A stretch of DNA of 64,000 bases from Trichomonas vaginalis G3 (lineage: Eukaryota; Parabasalia; Trichomonadida; Trichomonadidae), in the NCBI RefSeq assembly GCF_026262505.1, contig NC_067208.1:18857962-18921961 (forward strand), written 5' to 3'. Positions 1-9,928 of this stretch are shown here, piece by piece (the stretch's first letter is position 1; each line of letters opens with the position of its first letter). The notes below the pieces were generated by a model. It worked only from the letters and a program-made list of their open reading frames with translations. It searched no databases and was not told where the DNA came from. The position numbers and the translations under genes are program-made.

Positions 1-1487
1 TTTGAAATATTTATTTTTGGTTGGTAGAAATAACACTGTGAAACATAGAGAGGAGCACTTTCCATTGATAAACTAAATAATTGTGGAGAGTTGTGAGGAA
101 TATCTTTAAAAATTGTTTTAGATACCAATAAATCACTTCCACTGTTTGTTTCATAGATAAATACTGAGCTTAGACAGTTGATATTTTCGAAATTACAATT
201 CAAAATATGACTTATTAACGTTTTCGTCCTGACAGAGTTAAATAATATGAGATGAGTGGTTGCCCTGTTATTTGAAGCATTGACTTCTTTCAAAGTCGTA
301 TCTTGACAGTCAAATTCGAAAAATCTTTGGCCAAATGAGTCAAAAACCGAAGTTTGATTAAAAACGGAGACAACGCCATACCTCAGATATCCTATTTTAA
401 CTCCTTGGCAATTTGAAATACAACATTTTGACATAATTGTATTTCTTGCGTGATCTGTGAGAAAAGCAGCTTCACCGTAGTAGTCAGACCTTACAGATGA
501 TGTTAGATATTGAAAAGAGCAGCTTTCTATTGTTACATTGTCACATCTGTAAGTAACTATTGCAGGAGCCGTGGAATTTTCGTATAAATATAAGAAATTG
601 CATTCAATGATGTCCACAGTAGGATACATCATTAATGTTTTTATTGGAGCGTTGATTTCTTGCTTAATTACGGAAAAATTTTCTAATTTTGGCGGATCAC
701 ATTTATCCAATTTGAATTTGTAATTGTTTAGATGTGCATTGAGCTTAATTGGATTGGGTGCTGATGTATCAGAAAATGAGTTTTCGGTGAATAACAAAAA
801 ATCTGGTTCAAATGTACTGTTTGAATACATATTTTCAGTTAATAACGGTAGTTTGCCACGTAGTCCTATCATATAGTTGATTGATGCACCAAAGAATAGC
901 GAATTATTCAAAGATAACAAATAAAAATCATCAAGTATTCCATTTGAGAAGGAAATGTATGAACCATAGGCGATCTTTGCATCATATATATCAAACTTTA
1001 TAATTTTGGCGTATTTAAAGACTTCTTCTTCATTTGAATAATCACTAAACGCAATACTATTCACGAACATCTTGGATTCATTAATAGTGTAAATTTGTGA
1101 TCTCAATATGCTACAGACAGTATCAGATTCAATATTTGAAAAGATAGTGGTATTTATCGCTACATCTGCGTTTTGTGCGGATAGAACAGCGAACGAGCTT
1201 GAGGAAATTTCATTGAAACATGTTTTGGTTATTTCTACGTGAGAAGCTTCTGTATAAATGCAGCTTGTTTTTATTTGTTTTGCAGGTCTATTCGAATAGC
1301 TGCAGATTCTGCGAAATATTGTAGATTGTATTTTAATGAAGCTATCTTTTTTAACATCATTAAACCACTGCGAAATTGCAATTCCGTCTGTATCTCTCAC
1401 TGTAATTCCTATAAAAACACAATTTCGGATCCAAATACTTTCAGGTATGATTTGTGGTGTTCGAAAATCAGTGTCTGATATTATCAT
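1..1487 (-). CDS. Partial gene: large beta-helix-like (possibly surface) protein, runs off left edge
   Basis: The minus strand has one frame with no stop from 1505 to the left edge, about 495 codons, so the gene is cut by the window. The chosen ATG (1487-1485) lies 13 bases after the A of a perfect TCACTTT initiator (1502-1496), and an in-frame stop sits upstream at 1508-1506. The protein begins MIISDTDFRTPQIIPES and is rich in Ser, Asn, Ile, Thr and spaced Cys, in short runs such as FNEISSSSF and TTIFSNIES. That pattern is typical of right-handed parallel beta-helix proteins, including the large polymorphic-membrane-protein-like surface proteins of trichomonads. No signal peptide is obvious at this start. 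The reading frame is certain by eye; the family is an inference from composition, and an intracellular beta-helix protein is possible. Confidence 0.72.
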   Translation of the reverse strand, partial: MIISDTDFRTPQIIPESIWIRNCVFIGITVRDTDGIAISQWFNDVKKDSFIKIQSTIFRRICSYSNRPAKQIKTSCIYTEASHVEITKTCFNEISSSSFAVLSAQNADVAINTTIFSNIESDTVCSILRSQIYTINESKMFVNSIAFSDYSNEEEVFKYAKIIKFDIYDAKIAYGSYISFSNGILDDFYLLSLNNSLFFGASINYMIGLRGKLPLLTENMYSNSTFEPDFLLFTENSFSDTSAPNPIKLNAHLNNYKFKLDKCDPPKLENFSVIKQEINAPIKTLMMYPTVDIIECNFLYLYENSTAPAIVTYRCDNVTIESCSFQYLTSSVRSDYYGEAAFLTDHARNTIMSKCCISNCQGVKIGYLRYGVVSVFNQTSVFDSFGQRFFEFDCQDTTLKEVNASNNRATTHLILFNSVRTKTLISHILNCNFENINCLSSVFIYETNSGSDLLVSKTIFKDIPHNSPQLFSLSMESAPLYVSQCYFYQPKINIS

Positions 1488-1495
1488 TTCCTCTA

Positions 1496-1502
1496 AAAGT
1501 GA
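1496..1502 (-). promoter_or_regulatory. Initiator TCACTTT of the left-edge gene
   Basis: TCACTTT on the minus strand matches the trichomonad initiator pattern TCA+1(C/T)(T/A). It predicts a 13-base 5' leader and fixes the start codon at 1487. Confidence 0.65.
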
Positions 1503-2696
1503 TTTTCAATCAAATTTTTTTATCTGATTACACTTTTTCAGAAAATTGACATTTTAAATATTTATTATAATGTAAGGATATATATAATTGCAAACATTAT
1601 TTTTTGAATTAAAAACGATTAAAATGGTTAAAATCGTTAATAAAAATTACGGTTTTATCGATCTGTTTTTATTTCAAATATGGTGTGCTGTTATAGTGTG
1701 GCAGAAGATTACAGCTTTTATTTTAGAATTTAGAATTTATCAGCTTTTTGTAAAGTTAAGAAAATATATTATTTCGGAATGATGTGTCAAATTCAATGAA
1801 ACGATCTTTTTATTCATACGCAGTATTATTGAAGCCTATTCAACGAAATAAAGAAAACTCCAATATAAATCAGATATCAAAGAAATGAATTTTTTTCTAA
1901 ATCAAAATACATTATAGTACATTTTGATTTAGTAAATAGTTTGTGTAACTGCTAAAATATGATTTAACAATTGGGTTCTTCTAATATACTTAATTTTGGA
2001 TAATATTTCAAATTGATTAAAAATATAAAAGTAAATCTTATTTTAAAGGCATGGTTAATAAGTTGTTGAAACTGTAAGTGATTGTATGACTCTGATATGG
2101 CAAATAATGAAGAAAATAAATATTTGAAATATTTTGATGAAATGTAGTCATTTCTATGTAATCCTTTGGCAAGAAGATATAAGTATGACCGAATATTTAA
2201 CGAATAAGAGTGATATCTGGAATTTTTGCTTCCAGATTTGAGAAAAAAACAAACAAGCATTTTTTGTGATGTATTCAATTTTGAATTGTATGGACGAATA
2301 ATTTTCTGAAGAAATGTTTATAAGTAACAATACATTCTATTATTCTTGTCAGGTTGAAAAATAATATGACTTTGTAAACTTTTCAAAATTGATTTTATAA
2401 ATTTTATTTGTCTTTGCTCACTTGAGTGGACTGTACGTAAAGAAAGAGCTTTGAATGGTGAAGATCATTCTCTCGTAGGACGAATAAAACTGCTGACAAA
2501 TTTACAAAAAACGATCATTGTTTCTGACAAAATTACCTCTTTATGGTTTTTATGAAATATTTATAAATTATTTGGGCCAAAAATTGATTGGTGTGACAAA
2601 TATTTGTATGTGTCGTTTATTTTTTGAAAGCAATTTGGTTTAGAGTCTCAGAATTTAAAATTTTTGCATCAAATGAATGCTTATGGTAGAAACACT
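1503..2696. other. AT-rich intergenic spacer
   Basis: About 1.2 kb between two divergent genes. It holds only short low-complexity open frames, one near 1588-1782 and one antisense near 1964-2278, neither with an initiator-like site or protein-like composition. The patch around 2410-2500 is less AT-rich than its surroundings but has no recognised gene. I see no RNA gene. Confidence 0.5.
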
Positions 2697-2703
2697 TCAT
2701 TTT
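2697..2703 (+). promoter_or_regulatory. Initiator TCATTTT of the glycerol-3-phosphate dehydrogenase gene
   Basis: TCATTTT lies 7 bases before the ATG at 2710, the spacing expected for a trichomonad initiator and very short leader. Confidence 0.65.
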
Positions 2704-2709
2704 TAGATA

Positions 2710-3756
2710 ATGCCTTACAAGTTAAGCATCATTGGCTCTGGTAACTTCGGTTCATGCATCGCCAGACATTGCGCAACCAACATCAAGAACGTTCCAGAAA
2801 TGGATCCACACATCAAGATGTGGGTTCTTGAAGAAATCGTCAATGGCGAATCCCTCATCCATACAATCAACACAACACACGAGAATGTCAAGTATCTTCC
2901 AGGTTACAACCTCGGTGAAAATGTTGAAGCCAGCGGTGACGTCGTCGAATGCTGCGATGCTGATTTCTTCATCTTTGTCGTCCCACACCAATTCCTTCCA
3001 GCTACACTCGAAAAGATGAAGGGACATGTTAAGAACACAGCTACAGGATGCCTCCTTACAAAGGGTATCAATTTCAAGGATGGCAAGATCCAGCTCCTTA
3101 CAGATACAGTCGAAGAGATCATCGGCATCAAGTGCGGCTCTCTCATGGGTGCTAACATCGCTAACGAAATCGCTCGCGGAGACTTCTGCGAATCCACATT
3201 AGCTTTCCCAGATATCCCAGAGCGTGAGACATGGAAGCAGCTCTTCGAATCTCCAAAGTTCAAGATCTCTTGCACAAACGATATCGTTACACAGCAACTC
3301 TCCGGCACAATGAAGAACATCGTTGCTCTCGGTGGCGGTATTGTTGATGGCCTCAACATGGGTCAGTCCACAAAGGCTGCTATCCTCCGTGAAGGCTTCG
3401 TCGAGATCTTCGACTTCGCTAAGATGATGTTCCCAGAAAGAGGTGTCGACATCCTTACAATGATTGAATCATGCGGATTCGGCGATATTGTCGCATCATC
3501 TTATGGCGGCAGAAACAGAAAGTGCGCTGAATACTTCGTCAAGTCTGGAAAGTCATTCAAGGAATGCGAAGCTGAACTCCTCAACGGTCAGAAGCTTCAG
3601 GGTACACTTGCTGCTGCTGAAGTCTACAAGATCCTTGTTGAGAGAAAGGCAACAGAGAAATTCCCACTCCTCACAACAATCCAGCTTATCAGCGAAAGAA
3701 AGGTTGAACCAGCTGAGATCATCAACTACAGAAATCATGCTGCAGTTACAGCCTAA
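2710..3756 (+). CDS. GPD: NAD-dependent glycerol-3-phosphate dehydrogenase
   Basis: Encodes 348 residues, the usual length for the eukaryotic/bacterial NAD-dependent enzyme that reduces dihydroxyacetone phosphate to glycerol 3-phosphate in the cytosol. The N-terminus has the Rossmann dinucleotide motif GSGNFGSCIARH (about residues 9-20), then FVVPHQF (about 89-95), LLTKGIN (about 115-121) and a C-terminal catalytic domain with SGTMKNIVALGGGIVDG (about 199-215), which contains the conserved lysine. Trichomonads release glycerol as a fermentation end product, and this enzyme regenerates NAD+ in that route. Codons are strongly C-ending, as in PFOR in this window, which suggests high expression. 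The stop is TAAA, which can double as the trichomonad polyadenylation signal. There is no N-terminal presequence. Confidence 0.95.
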   Translation: MPYKLSIIGSGNFGSCIARHCATNIKNVPEMDPHIKMWVLEEIVNGESLIHTINTTHENVKYLPGYNLGENVEASGDVVECCDADFFIFVVPHQFLPATLEKMKGHVKNTATGCLLTKGINFKDGKIQLLTDTVEEIIGIKCGSLMGANIANEIARGDFCESTLAFPDIPERETWKQLFESPKFKISCTNDIVTQQLSGTMKNIVALGGGIVDGLNMGQSTKAAILREGFVEIFDFAKMMFPERGVDILTMIESCGFGDIVASSYGGRNRKCAEYFVKSGKSFKECEAELLNGQKLQGTLAAAEVYKILVERKATEKFPLLTTIQLISERKVEPAEIINYRNHAAVTA

Positions 3757-4500
3757 ATGATATAAACTCTATCTATCTCTATATAATTTCTTCATTATTT
3801 TTTTCTTACCTAATCTCTTCTAATTTACTTTTATTAGAGGGAAGAGCTTGTAATAGATGAGTCAAATGAGAGTTTTATGCCCAAGTTTTGTTGCTGGATT
3901 ACTTTATTTAAATTATCATCATTAGCAAAGATTAAAAAATACATTTATCTTTGTGATGATGCGAAAACAAGGATTATACTTATAAAAATAGATGCTAATT
4001 TTAATATTATACTTAAACTAATTATTACCTTACATAATAAGTAATTTAAAATCAAAATCAAACAAAACTCTTTAAGAAGAGATAATTTTAATAGAAAATC
4101 TTGTACTACAATAAAAATAAAGTATATTCTTTTTCCAAAAATTTTTTAAAAATTCTATTTTCTCGTATAAATCTGAGAATTTTTAATTCATTTTTAAATT
4201 TTTGGAATTTGAAAAACGCAATTCTACTTTATTTTCATTAATGAACATTAAAGAATACCATTGTAGAACTCAATGATCTATTAAAAGTAAGATTTATCCA
4301 TTAATTCCTTGATTATTTCATAAATATTCAAAGGAAGTCTCATCTTTTATCTATATTTTGTCTATTAACTACACAATCCAGCATAATTTTATAGATAGAA
4401 CGGATGTAATTGTAAATATCAAAAATAATTTTTGAGATATTGAGTAAAAAAATAACTAAATTGCATAAACTAGTCAGATATAATAATCTGATTATACTTT
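3757..4500. other. AT-rich spacer between convergent genes
   Basis: The 3' flanks of the dehydrogenase and of the CCDC22 homologue meet here. The sequence is A/T runs without a protein-like frame or recognised RNA gene. Confidence 0.5.
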
Positions 4501-6393
4501 TTACTTCGAGCGAGCAGCGATTTCCTTCTTTACGTTTGCAAGGTCCTCTTCGATTCTCTCGAGTGCGTTTCTGTCGATTTGTGTCTCGGCTCTGTCGATC
4601 TTTGTATCGAGTTCCATGATCTGTGCAGAGATTTTACCAGAAGTTTCAATTCCTTCAGAAATTCCTTCGAATAAGACAAGTAACTCTACGATTGTCTTGT
4701 ACATCATCTTTGCCCACTCTCCGTTTGGCGTCTTTGCCTCTGTATAGACCATTTCGTCGATGTACATCCAAGTTCTTTTTACCTTGGAAATCGTGTTATT
4801 CATTGTATTATGTTGGTTACGGATATCTGATCTGATTCTCTCTACGTCAGCCTCTTGTTTCTCGATGGTCTTGATGATCTGGAAGATGGAATCGATGTAA
4901 TGAGATCTTGGTTTCTGTTCTCCTCTGTTTTCCATGGCTTTCTCGAGATTGGAGATAGCCTCGGCATCTGTGGCCAATTTGGCTTCACCTTCTTGGATTT
5001 GGCGTTTAAGTTTGGCAAGTTTTGTCATCTGGCGCTGATAATCATCAGTTCTTGTCCTGATGGCCGTAGAAAGGCTTCTGTATTCGTTGATAAGGGCGGA
5101 TCTCTTCGGTTCGAACTCTCTGGCAATTTCAAGAAGAGAGGCCATCGAATCGACGAAATCTCTCTGTAAAGCGCGTATTTGTGTTGGATCGGACTTTGCG
5201 ATTTCAGCCATCTTGGTGGCCTTGTCGACTTCGTTTGCGAGCCTTGTATTTTCTTCTTTGACTGTTTCGAGTAATTCGTTGATTCTCTTGATTTCGTCCT
5301 TGTTTGATTCGATTTGGCTTTCGATTTCTGCGGCTGAGGATTCTGTTCTGTTGATTAACTCGCGGATTTCGACCATTTCCTTGCTTTGCTCTTCTCTGAT
5401 TTGCTTTTCTTGTTTTACTGTTAATTTCGGAACAACAGGAGCTGCTGGAGCGGCTTCTTCCACTTTCTCTGCAAGATCAACTTTGTCCTTGCTTGCGCTC
5501 CTCTCGATTCCTGTTGTAGATGCGACGGCAGCTGTTGTAAGGGTAGAAGCGGCGTTTTGGCCGATCTTTGTATCTTGGGAGTGGTAGTCGAAACGGGCCT
5601 GATTGGCAATACGTGATCTGGCCTTTGTAGATGGTAAAATTGTTGGTTTCATTGCAACAGCTACGACTTCCGCTGGAGTAGATGAAACTTGGAAGGCACG
5701 GGATGCGATATTTTGAAGCTTAGTTGTTGATGGCTTCTCTTTGCTGAAATCGAACTGATCAATATCAACTTCACGATCATTGAAGGCAAGAAGAGAAGCT
5801 AATGAGTTCTTCTTGAGCTGTGTGTTGAAAGGAATGCCAGAGTTAGGTAAGATTGGCTCTTCAATGAATGGCTGCTTTGGCATTAATGAAAACTCAGCAA
5901 TCTTCTTAGAATCTTCAATTCCAGCTGGCTTAAGGACTTCCTTAAGTGACTGAACAACGTATGAACGGACTTTTAATGTCTTGCATGCGTTGAATTCATC
6001 TTGAGCGGCCTTAATTGCTAATGCGCTTGGAGATGTAACAGCAACAGATTTAGCAACATCATTGTTTGAACGTGGGACTTTTTCAAGCAAGAAAGAAATG
6101 ACTGCACGTGTTTTTTCGATCTGTGGGTATAAAATAGCATCATATCCTAAAGATGTTGGATATCCCTTTGCAACAATCTTTTCTATCATGTCTGTTGCAT
6201 ATTTATAAAGGGTAGCGCTGCTCTTTGGAGGTGGTGGAGTCTTACCGATATCTGGAAATAGTGAGAAAAGGAATCTTAAGACATCAATCATCTTGTCAGT
6301 TGTGATGGCCGAAAGATTCTGGATGGCTCCAGCTTGCTTGTAGCCAAGAATGGAAAGCTGATTAATGATAATTCCGTCTGCGTCGACACTCAT
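4501..6393 (-). CDS. CCDC22: CCDC22 homologue (Commander/CCC complex coiled-coil protein)
   Basis: About 630 residues from the ATG at 6393. The frame stays open 19 codons upstream, but a TCACTTT initiator at 6417-6411 lies inside that extension and the family N-terminus starts here with MSVDADGIIINQLSILGY. The first 110 residues follow the CCDC22 calponin-homology-like (NN-CH) region: ITTDKMIDVLRFLF, GYPTSLGYDAILYP and ISFLLEKVPRS match that family closely. A low-complexity linker follows, and from about residue 320 long heptad-rich coiled coils run to the C-terminus. In animals CCDC22 pairs with CCDC93 and the COMMD proteins in the Commander assembly, which recycles endosomal cargo with Retriever; the same role here is inferred. 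The closest alternative is another NN-CH coiled-coil (IFT or kinetochore) protein, but the N-terminal motifs favour CCDC22. Confidence 0.8.
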   Translation of the reverse strand: MSVDADGIIINQLSILGYKQAGAIQNLSAITTDKMIDVLRFLFSLFPDIGKTPPPPKSSATLYKYATDMIEKIVAKGYPTSLGYDAILYPQIEKTRAVISFLLEKVPRSNNDVAKSVAVTSPSALAIKAAQDEFNACKTLKVRSYVVQSLKEVLKPAGIEDSKKIAEFSLMPKQPFIEEPILPNSGIPFNTQLKKNSLASLLAFNDREVDIDQFDFSKEKPSTTKLQNIASRAFQVSSTPAEVVAVAMKPTILPSTKARSRIANQARFDYHSQDTKIGQNAASTLTTAAVASTTGIERSASKDKVDLAEKVEEAAPAAPVVPKLTVKQEKQIREEQSKEMVEIRELINRTESSAAEIESQIESNKDEIKRINELLETVKEENTRLANEVDKATKMAEIAKSDPTQIRALQRDFVDSMASLLEIAREFEPKRSALINEYRSLSTAIRTRTDDYQRQMTKLAKLKRQIQEGEAKLATDAEAISNLEKAMENRGEQKPRSHYIDSIFQIIKTIEKQEADVERIRSDIRNQHNTMNNTISKVKRTWMYIDEMVYTEAKTPNGEWAKMMYKTIVELLVLFEGISEGIETSGKISAQIMELDTKIDRAETQIDRNALERIEEDLANVKKEIAARSK

Positions 6394-6410
6394 ATTTATT
6401 TTTTTTTCAA

Positions 6411-6417
6411 AAAGTGA
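6411..6417 (-). promoter_or_regulatory. Initiator TCACTTT of the CCDC22 homologue
   Basis: TCACTTT on the minus strand, 17 bases before the ATG at 6393. It decides between this ATG and the longer in-frame start at 6450. Confidence 0.65.
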
Positions 6418-6786
6418 CAAAAGGTACCAGAAACACAATTTATCTTTCACTATTAAATACTAAACATATCCAGTTATTGAAATTCATTTCGTAAATTCGT
6501 TTTCTTCTTATATCCTGAATTTTAATCCTAACATCACATTATTTTGCATCTTTTTGATCAAGATGGACCTAGTGTGTGTCATTTTGATGCCATTGATACA
6601 ATAGACAAAACATTTGATAAATATCTTATTTCGAAATGATATTTATTAGAAAAATCTAAAGATTCAATCAAAAATAGATGCAATTTATCAAATTTCTTTA
6701 TTTTCGGCAATAAGATCACAATTTTTATTGAAATCAATTGTTTAATCATGAAAGGTGAATAGTTTATAGTCAAATATAGACATCTT
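6418..6786. other. Spacer between two minus-strand genes
   Basis: AT-rich spacer between the 5' end of the CCDC22 homologue and the 3' end of the ankyrin gene. One short low-complexity minus-strand frame enters it at 6579-6848 and overlaps the ankyrin gene; it has no gene-like features. Confidence 0.4.
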
Positions 6787-8586
6787 TTATGTTTCTTTTG
6801 CACCATAAAAAACAAGAATGATTTGAGCCTCTCTGTTATTCTTTTCAATTGCTATATTTAAAGGAGTTTTCCCATTTATATTTTTGGCATTAACATCTGC
6901 ACCATGATTTATAAGAAATTCTACAACATATTTATTGTTCTTTTGAGAAGCTTTATGAAGTGGTGTTTTTCCTATATTATTTTTTGCATTGACATTAGCA
7001 CCATTTGAAATTAAAATTTCGCAAATTTCCTTGCTATGACGTGCTGCAAAGTGAAGGGGTGTTTCTTTATGATCATTTTTTGAATTTACATTCGCACCAT
7101 TTGAAATTAAAATTTCGCAAATTTCCTTGCTATGACGTGCTGCAAAGTGAAGGGGTGTTTCTTTATGATTATTTTTTGAATTTACATTCGCACCATTTGA
7201 AATTAAAATTTCGCAAATTTCCTTGCTATGACGTGCTGCAAAGTGAAGGGGTGTTTCTTTATGATCATTTTTTGAATTTACATTCGCACCATTTGAAATT
7301 AAAATTTCGCAAATTTCCTTGCTATGACGTGCTGCAAAGTGAAGGGGTGTTTCTTTATAATCATTTTTTGAATTTACATTCGCACCATTTGAAATTAAAA
7401 TTTCGCAAATTTCCTTGCTATGACGTGCTGCAAAGTGAAGGGGTGTTTCTTTATGATTATTTTTTGAATTTACATTCGCACCATTTGAAATAAGGATGTC
7501 GGCAAAATCAATGATTCCATGATTGCATGTGGAAAAAAGTGGAGTTTCTCCAGCATTATTTTTTACATTAACATCAGCACCATGAGATAAAAGATATTTA
7601 ATCAATTCCCTGTTACCTTCTATGACTGCAGCATGAAGAATAGAATAGCCAAAAATATTATCTTTCGAATTAACATCTACTCCATATTCAATAAATGATT
7701 TACAGAGAGAATTAATTCCAAAGCTCAACGAATGTGTAAAACAACTATTAATATCTTTGCTATAATCCATGTATATTAGGAATGCATCGAGGTTGTGAAA
7801 CTCAGAACACCATTCTAATTTAATTTTCAAATCATAATTGTTCATCAAATATACCACAAAATCTTGATTATGAGAAATAATTGCATATTGCATTACTTTT
7901 TCATCGGGATCTACATACTGTAGGCACTCATTAATGATGCTTGAATTTCCGCCCAATAATGAAAATTGAAGATTTTTGATAGTTAAAGTCCAGTCATATT
8001 TTGCTCTTAAATATTTAAAACATCCAACTGCTCCATGAAGGCAACATATATCAATCAATGATTCTCCTTTTCCATAAGGGTCAGGATGTAAACTACATTT
8101 GATTAATTGATCCTTATCGAAACCATCTTGCTCTGCTATAATTTTGAATGTGTCTAAGTTGTCATTCATTAAAGCCCTATATATCGGGTTTTCTTCACAA
8201 ACATATACTGAACATTTTTGTGCTTCAAATTCTTTGAATTTTGACGGGTCATTTTGGTGAAACATAATTCCATATTCCTGATAAAAGAAGAATTCAAAGA
8301 GAGGTCCTAATGCTAGATAATACCATGGATAATAATCATCATAAATTTTTTTGAATAATGAAAGATATGATTTAACATAACGCTTTCTATACCTTGTGGC
8401 CAATTTTAGAATCTGGCATACCATATAGTGCGGAAGTAGTTTTGGTTCAATGAGTTTAGTTTTTATTTCATTGTAAATTGTTTTAATTTCTTCTTCATTT
8501 GTCGTGCTTAGTTGATATATTGACCTAGTGATGTCAATATAGTCTTTGTATTGCTCCCTGAGACCAGTAAAGATGGCCGAATTCAT
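6787..8586 (-). CDS. Ankyrin repeat protein with DUF3447-like N-terminus
   Basis: 599 residues. The N-terminal half (about 1-300), with FKYLRAKYDW, SIINECLQYVD and paired helices, resembles the DUF3447 region common in trichomonad ankyrin proteins. From about residue 300 to the end there are roughly nine to ten ankyrin repeats (consensus GETPLHxAA...LLSHGADVNxKN). Five consecutive repeats carrying RHSKEICEILISNGANVNSK are nearly identical, with a period of 32 residues rather than the usual 33. Ankyrin arrays bind proteins; the partner is unknown. Start is supported by a TCATTTT initiator at 8595-8589 just before the ATG. No signal peptide or membrane segment is seen. Trichomonad genomes hold hundreds of such paralogues, so no specific name is justified. 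Confidence 0.88.
   Translation of the reverse strand: MNSAIFTGLREQYKDYIDITRSIYQLSTTNEEEIKTIYNEIKTKLIEPKLLPHYMVCQILKLATRYRKRYVKSYLSLFKKIYDDYYPWYYLALGPLFEFFFYQEYGIMFHQNDPSKFKEFEAQKCSVYVCEENPIYRALMNDNLDTFKIIAEQDGFDKDQLIKCSLHPDPYGKGESLIDICCLHGAVGCFKYLRAKYDWTLTIKNLQFSLLGGNSSIINECLQYVDPDEKVMQYAIISHNQDFVVYLMNNYDLKIKLEWCSEFHNLDAFLIYMDYSKDINSCFTHSLSFGINSLCKSFIEYGVDVNSKDNIFGYSILHAAVIEGNRELIKYLLSHGADVNVKNNAGETPLFSTCNHGIIDFADILISNGANVNSKNNHKETPLHFAARHSKEICEILISNGANVNSKNDYKETPLHFAARHSKEICEILISNGANVNSKNDHKETPLHFAARHSKEICEILISNGANVNSKNNHKETPLHFAARHSKEICEILISNGANVNSKNDHKETPLHFAARHSKEICEILISNGANVNAKNNIGKTPLHKASQKNNKYVVEFLINHGADVNAKNINGKTPLNIAIEKNNREAQIILVFYGAKET
7005..7495 (-). repeat. Five near-identical 96-bp tandem repeats inside the ankyrin gene
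   Basis: The 96-bp unit recurs five times almost unchanged at DNA level and encodes five 32-residue ankyrin repeats. The few differences fall at the Asn/Asp, His/Tyr codon pair. Flanking ankyrin repeats are much more diverged, so the block arose by recent tandem duplication or is being homogenised. Confidence 0.9.
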
Positions 8587-8588
8587 GA

Positions 8589-8595
8589 AAAATGA
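8589..8595 (-). promoter_or_regulatory. Initiator TCATTTT of the ankyrin gene
   Basis: TCATTTT on the minus strand is followed by C and then the ATG at 8586, giving a leader of only about 7 bases. Confidence 0.6.
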
Positions 8596-9912
8596 ATCAA
8601 ATTATTGAAGTATTTTTTGAAAGGAAAAAACCGTTGTCGGAAAAAATAAAAATGGAAATAAACTAAGTTTCTTCAACATATGGACTATTGACGAAAAATC
8701 GGAAAATTTTGAATTAATTTTCCAAATGGTAAACAAATGATTTTTTTTTACAATCACAAATTCAATTTTGATTACTGCAGCAATAAAATTTGTCATTATT
8801 GTATCCTTTGATAAAGCAAATGTTAATATATTTTTAGAGTTTGAAGATATCCTCCGCAAAGTTACTTGAATTCGGGCATTACCTGATAATTTTCATATGT
8901 AGTTTATATACATCACATGTTTTTCAGTATGAATTGATGTATGACAAATAAATCTTTAACTTTTCATGTATATTAATGGTATAAGTAGTTGTAACTTTGA
9001 TAAAACTTGGCCACTCATTAGCATAAGTACTAAAACTATTATTTGCATCAGTTAGACAAAAGATATATTTTATCTGTAACATTTTATTTCTCAGATATAA
9101 CTTGATGAGTTTATTATGATTTCACAATTAATTCACAAAACTATGAAGTGATTAATTGGCTTCCAAGACAATATTTAAAAGCCCTAGCTATCAAGCTTTT
9201 CCAATTGGTAATTAATTGCACTCTTATTTTATCAGTTTATCAAGCTAAAATCGCAATTACTTTGAGGGCTTATTATTAACACTATAACGGATATGTATTT
9301 TTTTTTTCAATGAAATGTGATTGACAAAAAGCTGTTATAATGGGCCATTCGCTATAATTCCTAAAAATAACATAATTGATTAAATCATATCGGATTGACA
9401 AAATCATTCTTATACTTTTCTACTGTTTCTCAATCGCATTTTTTCCCAGAAATCGGTTATAATAGGCAAACCTGTTTAGATTAGTTCATGACAACATTTA
9501 CTTCAATTATTGATCACGGTCAGCCTTTGCTATTAGTTTTCAAGCGTTAATTTCTCCACACTGGAATTTGATTGGGAGCCCATTAAAGTATCAAAATAAA
9601 CTCGGGCAAATGACTGTAATTAAATGCTCAGAGAATTGTCCGCGCGATATCTATAGCTTTTTTGAATCCATCATGGGCGTTCTCAAAATAAACGACAGAA
9701 AAATTATAAGAGAGACAAAATATTACCAGAACATGACATAGGTTAATATTTATCGCATAAAATCGAAAATTACTTTGAAGTATAATACAATTTGCTATCT
9801 CACACTCAATTTTGAGAACTGTTTCGTCATAAATTGAGAGACACTTTTCTAAATTTGCTTGTCAATTATTTTCTTTGAAATTGTTAGAGTTTAACAATTC
9901 ACGGGACTCACC
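8596..9912. other. Long spacer upstream of PFOR
   Basis: About 1.3 kb between divergent genes, mostly AT-rich. One minus-strand frame at 8602-8859 is low complexity and I do not count it as a gene. Around 9480-9670 the base composition is more balanced (for example TCCGCGCGATATC near 9638), with no recognised product. It may hold upstream regulatory sites of the strongly expressed PFOR gene. Confidence 0.4.
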
Positions 9913-9919
9913 TCATTTT
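9913..9919 (+). promoter_or_regulatory. Initiator TCATTTT of PFOR
   Basis: TCATTTT lies 9 bases before the ATG at 9929, a spacing typical of trichomonad hydrogenosomal protein genes. Confidence 0.65.
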
Positions 9920-9928
9920 TAATTCCGA

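Noticed and set aside
1239-1527. Two short plus-strand open frames (79 and 63 codons)
   Set aside because: They lie antisense to the long minus-strand gene that runs off the left edge and have no initiator.
7005-7493. 162-codon plus-strand open frame with a repeated sequence
   Set aside because: It is the antisense shadow of the five 96-bp ankyrin repeats; because the period is a multiple of three, a repeat free of stops on one strand stays open.
8602-8859. 85-codon minus-strand frame upstream of the ankyrin gene
   Set aside because: Low-complexity Phe/Ile/Lys/Ser composition, no initiator motif and no recognisable domain.
9480-9670. Less AT-rich patch upstream of PFOR as a hidden gene or ncRNA
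   Set aside because: No open frame, no conserved RNA box and no clear fold by eye; kept only as a note on the spacer.
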